Part shown: positions 59,901 to 64,000 of the stretch, piece after piece
How positions within the stretch are numbered: position 1 is the first letter of the stretch
Layout: the number at the start of each line of letters is the position of its first letter
Assembly: GCA_035772405.1 (NCBI GenBank)
Contig: JAYKKM010000204.1
Location: forward strand, 1,083,122-1,147,121
Length of the DNA stretch: 64,000 nt
Origin: Chrysogorgia sp. JL179-B06
Lineage: Eukaryota > Cnidaria > Anthozoa > Scleralcyonacea > Chrysogorgiidae
Reading direction: 5' to 3'
Position numbers and translations under genes: made by a program
The notes under the pieces: generated by a model
Seen by the model: the letters and a program-made list of their open reading frames with translations, nothing else
Told to the model about the DNA's origin: nothing
Databases searched by the model: none

Positions 59901-60420
59901 TAATCCAATTGCTTGCGCCATTTTGCCCATCGTTAGATCTAACGTATGGTTGAATCCCTCATCTATGCCAAAATTAAGGCAGGTAGATGGTATGTGCAAT
60001 CCTCGGTCTTTCGCCAGATGTTTTTGTGTTTTTCTTTTTCTTTTATTTCTTTTTCTACGTTTTCTTTGTAATAGTAATTTCTTTCGAAAAAAATTAATAA
60101 ATATCCTCATCGCCATTGTTGAATAGTCATCCCTCCTACAGTAAGATATCGGAGGGCAAACAATAAAACTTCTTTTTATTTTACATACCACCATACACTA
60201 CACAATGTGTTCTATCAGATAGATCTCAAAACATTGCTGCTCGTTTATTAAACAGTACATATATATATTTTATTTCTTCATTTTTAATTTGTAATCTACC
60301 ATGCTATAAAGACTACGTTTTATTAAAAAATTGTTTAATTAAATTAATTATCTTTTTCCCTGGCTATGCGGTTTGATTTCTTTTACACAAAACAGAACTT
60401 CATGGAGATATAAAAGTTGA

Positions 60421-62890
60421 TTTTTGAAATAGTTCCCACATAAAAAAAGAAAAATGATCCAGATCCAATTTGAATCCACGTTCCTCAATGTTGGAATAAC
60501 CATAACTTAACAAACCTTTCAGAAACCAGACGATATTCTTCAACATCGATAGCAATCGACTGTAGGGCAAACCAAATGACTATGTTTACATACAACTGAA
60601 TACTAAGATATAATATCTGTGCACGACCAGATTGACTGCATTCTAAAGATAATATGTTGCCAGATTGTTTTTGTGTATTCATTGAAAATTTGAGGCAATT
60701 TTCGTTGTAAACGTTTCTTGATGTATGGTGGTTCTTAAAAGAACCGTTTTGTTTTACTCATTAAGGGCTGGTAGCACACTAGGTCGAACCATCTCTTGTG
60801 GGGGGCTTTCTGAGAACTCACAAGAACAGATCGTGGAAGGTGCAACATTTGTTCCCTCCGTTCCCTGAAGTTGCCCTGGAGTTTTTGGTATACTTTCCAA
60901 TAAAAGTGTATGGTCCTATCGTTCTCAGACAGAGTATGTTCTGTAAAAATGATAATTAAACAGAATAGAAGAAGTGGAAATAGCTGTTATAAAACAAACT
61001 GTTAGACTGCCAGGGGGTTAAAAATGCTTTCCCTAAACAAAAAACGTCCTATAGCGGTGCCTATAGGGGATCCTATAGAAAACCTATCATCAGGCAATTG
61101 GCCCACATTTTTGAACCATACAGAAGTAAAATATGAATTGTGTGTTACAATAGGTGGGAGTTAATATATGGTTCTGTTTTCCAACATAAAAACTATTAGT
61201 TACAAAGTATTTGTTTTTCCAAATAACAAAATTTAAGGAAATAACCATTACCAAAATAGTATGAATGTAGGGTTGTGATCGCCCTATCTCTTTAAAAAAT
61301 GGACCATTGAACTCAATTGGCAAATGGCCATTGCCTCTCTTTCTGGAAATGATCTGGAGTCGAACCTAAACTAACACTACTGTAAAAAAAAAAAAAAAAA
61401 AAAAAAAAACAAAGAAAATGAGGAATAGTCGTAAGTTGTCAAAAAATCGGTTTTTCCCGAGCAAGAAACAAATGTTAACCTAGAAAATGGAAAAATTAAC
61501 AGTTACCCCACTAAGACCAATTACAAGCATGTGTGTTTTAGTATTAGTTGCAAAGTACTGTTTACATGGTAACATATGCTTACATATACCTGGATAAATC
61601 CCCTGGGTAAAACAATCTGAAAGCAAAAAAGGATTTGAATTGTCCAACTGCCTTCAGGAATGTTCCTCCTTGTGTGGACCCATCGTGAGGAAGGCCATAT
61701 TAGCTGGGTAAGTAAAAGACAAATAATATTCTAAATAGCCTGGTCTTTTTTATTTATAAACCTAATACCAGAATTGGTTTTACTTTTTTTATTTATAAAG
61801 GTGCCAGGGGCTATACTAATTACCTTTTCCCTTATCATCGCCCACCATCATTACTCCCCCCCAGTAATGATTCCCACCTTTGGTAAATACTGAATATTAA
61901 GGGCAGGTTTAATTTTTTCAGCAACTAAGGAATCTTTAAAATATCTAAAATTTTAAATACATCCATTGTACAATACAATTAGTATTTGATACAAAATATA
62001 AAATCATGAGACAGTCATAGTATTTGCTAAATATTAATGTACAAAGATCACCCTACAGTGCACTAAAATAATATACCAGTACACATTATAATACCCAGGT
62101 AAGTGCAAAGAATTGTGGTTGCACAAACTTTACTGAAACCTTGCGCTCAAAGAACAACAACGTACACAGTTTCATCAATACAAAAAATAAAAAAAAAAGG
62201 CAACACATCCCGTCACTCGAAGGAACAAGTGCAATGTAATCCTATAATTGAAGCATTTACAAACATAGCAGTCAAAAAACCAGAGTTCATTACAATGTAT
62301 TACCCATTTAATAATGTACAATTCATTTATATTAAAAGTTATACATTTAAACAGTCAAAATATAGGAATAAAACTGCCTTTTTTTAAATACTGTTACCTT
62401 AACAGGAACAATGTGAATCAAAGTCAATAAAATCACAGCAGAGGTAGGTCTTGTATACACTCGGTCTTTTTTTTTTGCATATTTGCTTACACATTCAAGA
62501 AATACAAAATATAGTGATAACAGAAATGATCTATCCAATTACCAATAATCATTCAAATTTTGGAAGTATTTTTTCCAAACCCTGAAAGGGCGAGGAGAAA
62601 ATACAAGAAGGGTGGAATAAATAACCCAATGTTCAGTATTATTGATCAAAACAGTCAGTGAGAAAGTTATTATCAGACTATAACAATTTATTATCAGACT
62701 TTGCATCTGCAATTTTATGGTTGTGATATACTATAACAATTGCCTTACAAGGGGGTCTTAAAACAAAAAAACCTCTTCTGAAACCCATTTAAATAACCAC
62801 TTCAACATAAACATTCCATATTGTAACAATGCCTCAAGCTAGTATAATACAGTACATATGAGGCATTAATTGCAATTGTACAGTAACTAA
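60421..62890. other. no gene seen
   Basis: AT-rich; a 24-A run at 61384; a small cctatag cluster at 61048-61085; short chance ORFs only. Confidence 0.4.
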
Positions 62891-62939
62891 TTGACTTACC
62901 AGCCACTGCTAGAATTTTAACGTTGGACACATTTTGCAA

Positions 62940-63254
62940 TTATCCATGTGCACTTCCAGTTATTGGTGCTAATGCTGGGTGGATCTCCCCTTTGTTGCAA
63001 TCACACCAGATGCAGAAATACTTGTTGCTACCTACAATAGGTTAAATAAATGATAAAGATACCATTGGTAATATGTCAATGAAAATAAGACTTTTACACT
63101 GAAATTAATCAAATATTCTTGGTTAATTGACAATATATAGTATATACCCCCTAGGATTAATTCCTAATTTTAGGGCCAAGCATGTCCAGTCTGCACACAG
63201 GAACCACTCAATATTTAATGTTTGGATGGAAGAGATCATTTGCTGGCATGGTAC
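62940..63254 (-). pseudogene. two exons of a WFLCAD / CxWCxC protein
   Basis: Exon A (63254-63148; acceptor TTGTTTAG, donor GGGG|GTATAT) encodes VPCQQMISSIQTLNIEWFLC, then ADWTCLALKLGINPRG. Exon B (from 63027, acceptor gtaggtag) joins in phase as GNKYFCIWCDCNKGEIHPAL and hits TAA at 62942. A consensus donor GCTG|GTAAGT (62899) lies beyond that stop in the same frame, so the stop is probably a mutation. The pattern (E)WFL.AD.K.LA..LG, then Y.C.WC.C.K is one I know from uncharacterised, highly repeated animal proteins, probably transposon-encoded; the mechanism is unknown to me. Confidence 0.45.
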
Positions 63255-63414
63255 CTAAACAACAAAATTACAACTCATATTAATGAGCAGTTAAAGTTCA
63301 CATATTATGTTCTCAAATGAGTGTAAACAGCCAATGTACATGTAATCTAAACACAGTCCCATAGGTCAAACTACGACTGTTGTGTGATATTACTGGTACC
63401 ACGGGACGAAAAAT

Positions 63415-63910
63415 CGGATTTGCAAATTTGCAAATTCATGTGCAAATTTGTTGTAAATGTCAACTTTGACTTCGTTTGACCATATTTGCAAATGTGCAAA
63501 GTTGAGGTTTTGCTTACAACTTTGCAACCATTGCAATATTTCTACTGCCGTCTAGCCAGCGTTGGCAAATGTGATAGCAAATGTGTTGCAAAGACGAACT
63601 TTGTCTAAGTCTTTGCGAACTGCGCAAATTTGTTTGATACTGTCATTTTTGCATACGAATTTGCGGGGGTAACGTACAAATTTAATAGTATTTTTTTTTT
63701 ATTTATGTAACATTGCAAAATTGAGAATTATTTTTGCAAATTAAACACTTTGCACCATAAATTCCAAGCTATAGTTCAGATGGTTGCAAATCTATTGCAA
63801 AGCCAAAGCATGCCGTATAGCGTTTCACTTTTATGCATACGCCATGCTAGTACCGTTACATTTTAAGATAGTCAAGAAAGTATTTAAATTTTTAATTTGC
63901 AAATATTTTA
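63415..63910. repeat. tttgcaaa word cluster
   Basis: The palindromic word atttgcaaat and shorter forms (ttgcaaa, gcaaatttg, tttgcgaac) occur about twenty times in 500 bp at irregular spacing on both strands. Non-coding; runs to near the window edge. Confidence 0.75.
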
Positions 63911-64000
63911 TCAAACTTTTTGGCCACTTACAATAGCAACTTATATATTTAATGATACATATTGGACCACCACAACCAAAATGAGAAGCACCAGTTTAAA

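Larger units (their letters stand above)
50021..60420 (-). mobile_element. decayed Ty3/gypsy retrotransposon with a nested LINE
   Basis: Both ends carry the same segment: tgttgaatgtcatcc ... cggagggcaaacaataac at 50021 and tgttgaatagtcatcc ... cggagggcaaacaataaa at 60117, similar for about 85-90 bp and then diverged; these are the LTR edges. Next to the right one, on the minus strand, is the primer-binding-like TGGCGATGAGGAT (60115-60103), the common gypsy form. Between them, in order on the minus strand: gag-like, RT, RNase H and integrase remnants. The CR1-like LINE (51885 to about 55200) splits RNase H from its upstream part. The whole unit is full of frameshifts. Confidence 0.65.

Overview
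The window looks like intergenic and intronic DNA of an invertebrate animal. It is AT-rich, and the exons are short with GT/AG borders whose phases can be checked. It is packed with transposable-element families that are common in cnidarian and other early-branching or marine invertebrate genomes: Penelope-like, CR1-like LINE, Ty3/gypsy, Tc1/mariner, P element/THAP, MULE, Mutator/PF20700-like, hAT, Harbinger-like and many foldback MITEs. P2X7-like cysteine domains, a HIRAN-like domain, an OTU-like protein and a G2E3-like protein point the same way. A cnidarian is my best guess, but the species cannot be fixed from the sequence. No rRNA, convincing tRNA or CRISPR is seen.

Layout. 0-5 kb: a P2X7-like cysteine protein (-), then a four-exon G2E3/HECT-E3-like gene (-) whose splice phases agree. 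Its third exon is split by a hAT-like MITE, its intron 2 holds a 719-bp long-inverted-repeat MITE with an 8-bp target duplication, and a 20-bp minisatellite lies just upstream. 4.7-8.6 kb: fragments of a helicase-like protein, a Tc1-like transposase and a Penelope-like element. 9-16 kb: a 353-bp (CT)n tract ending five bases before a plausible ORF, a 2.8-kb stretch bounded by hAT-like ends, and clusters of short palindromic words. 17-26.3 kb: HIRAN-like and P-element pseudogenes and a series of MITE and foldback elements. 26.3-28.5 kb: a zinc-finger/BED gene (-). 30-35 kb: a MULE fragment, an LTR, and two LINEs, one with a 398-codon open RT ORF. 36.2-38 kb: a convergent pair, a KGH-motif cysteine gene (+) and a second P2X7-like gene (-), both broken. 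38.3-42.8 kb: an unrecognised multi-exon gene (-) with a 1.2-kb duplicated module. 43.6-45.8 kb: an OTU-like gene and a TTF/DUF4371 hAT-type pseudogene. 46.4-49.3 kb: a Mutator-like transposase fused to a DEDDh exonuclease, now broken. 50.0-60.4 kb: one badly decayed Ty3/gypsy element (-) with a CR1-like LINE nested in its RNase H. 62.9-63.3 kb: two exons of a cysteine-rich TE-type protein. The right end is a TTTGCAAA word cluster.

Working together: apart from the G2E3-like gene, the BED-finger gene and the duplicated-module gene, which may be host genes, most coding sequence is transposase or reverse transcriptase debris. The most unusual structures are the several 150-500-bp clusters in which one short, often palindromic word is repeated at irregular spacing, and the transposase-exonuclease fusion.
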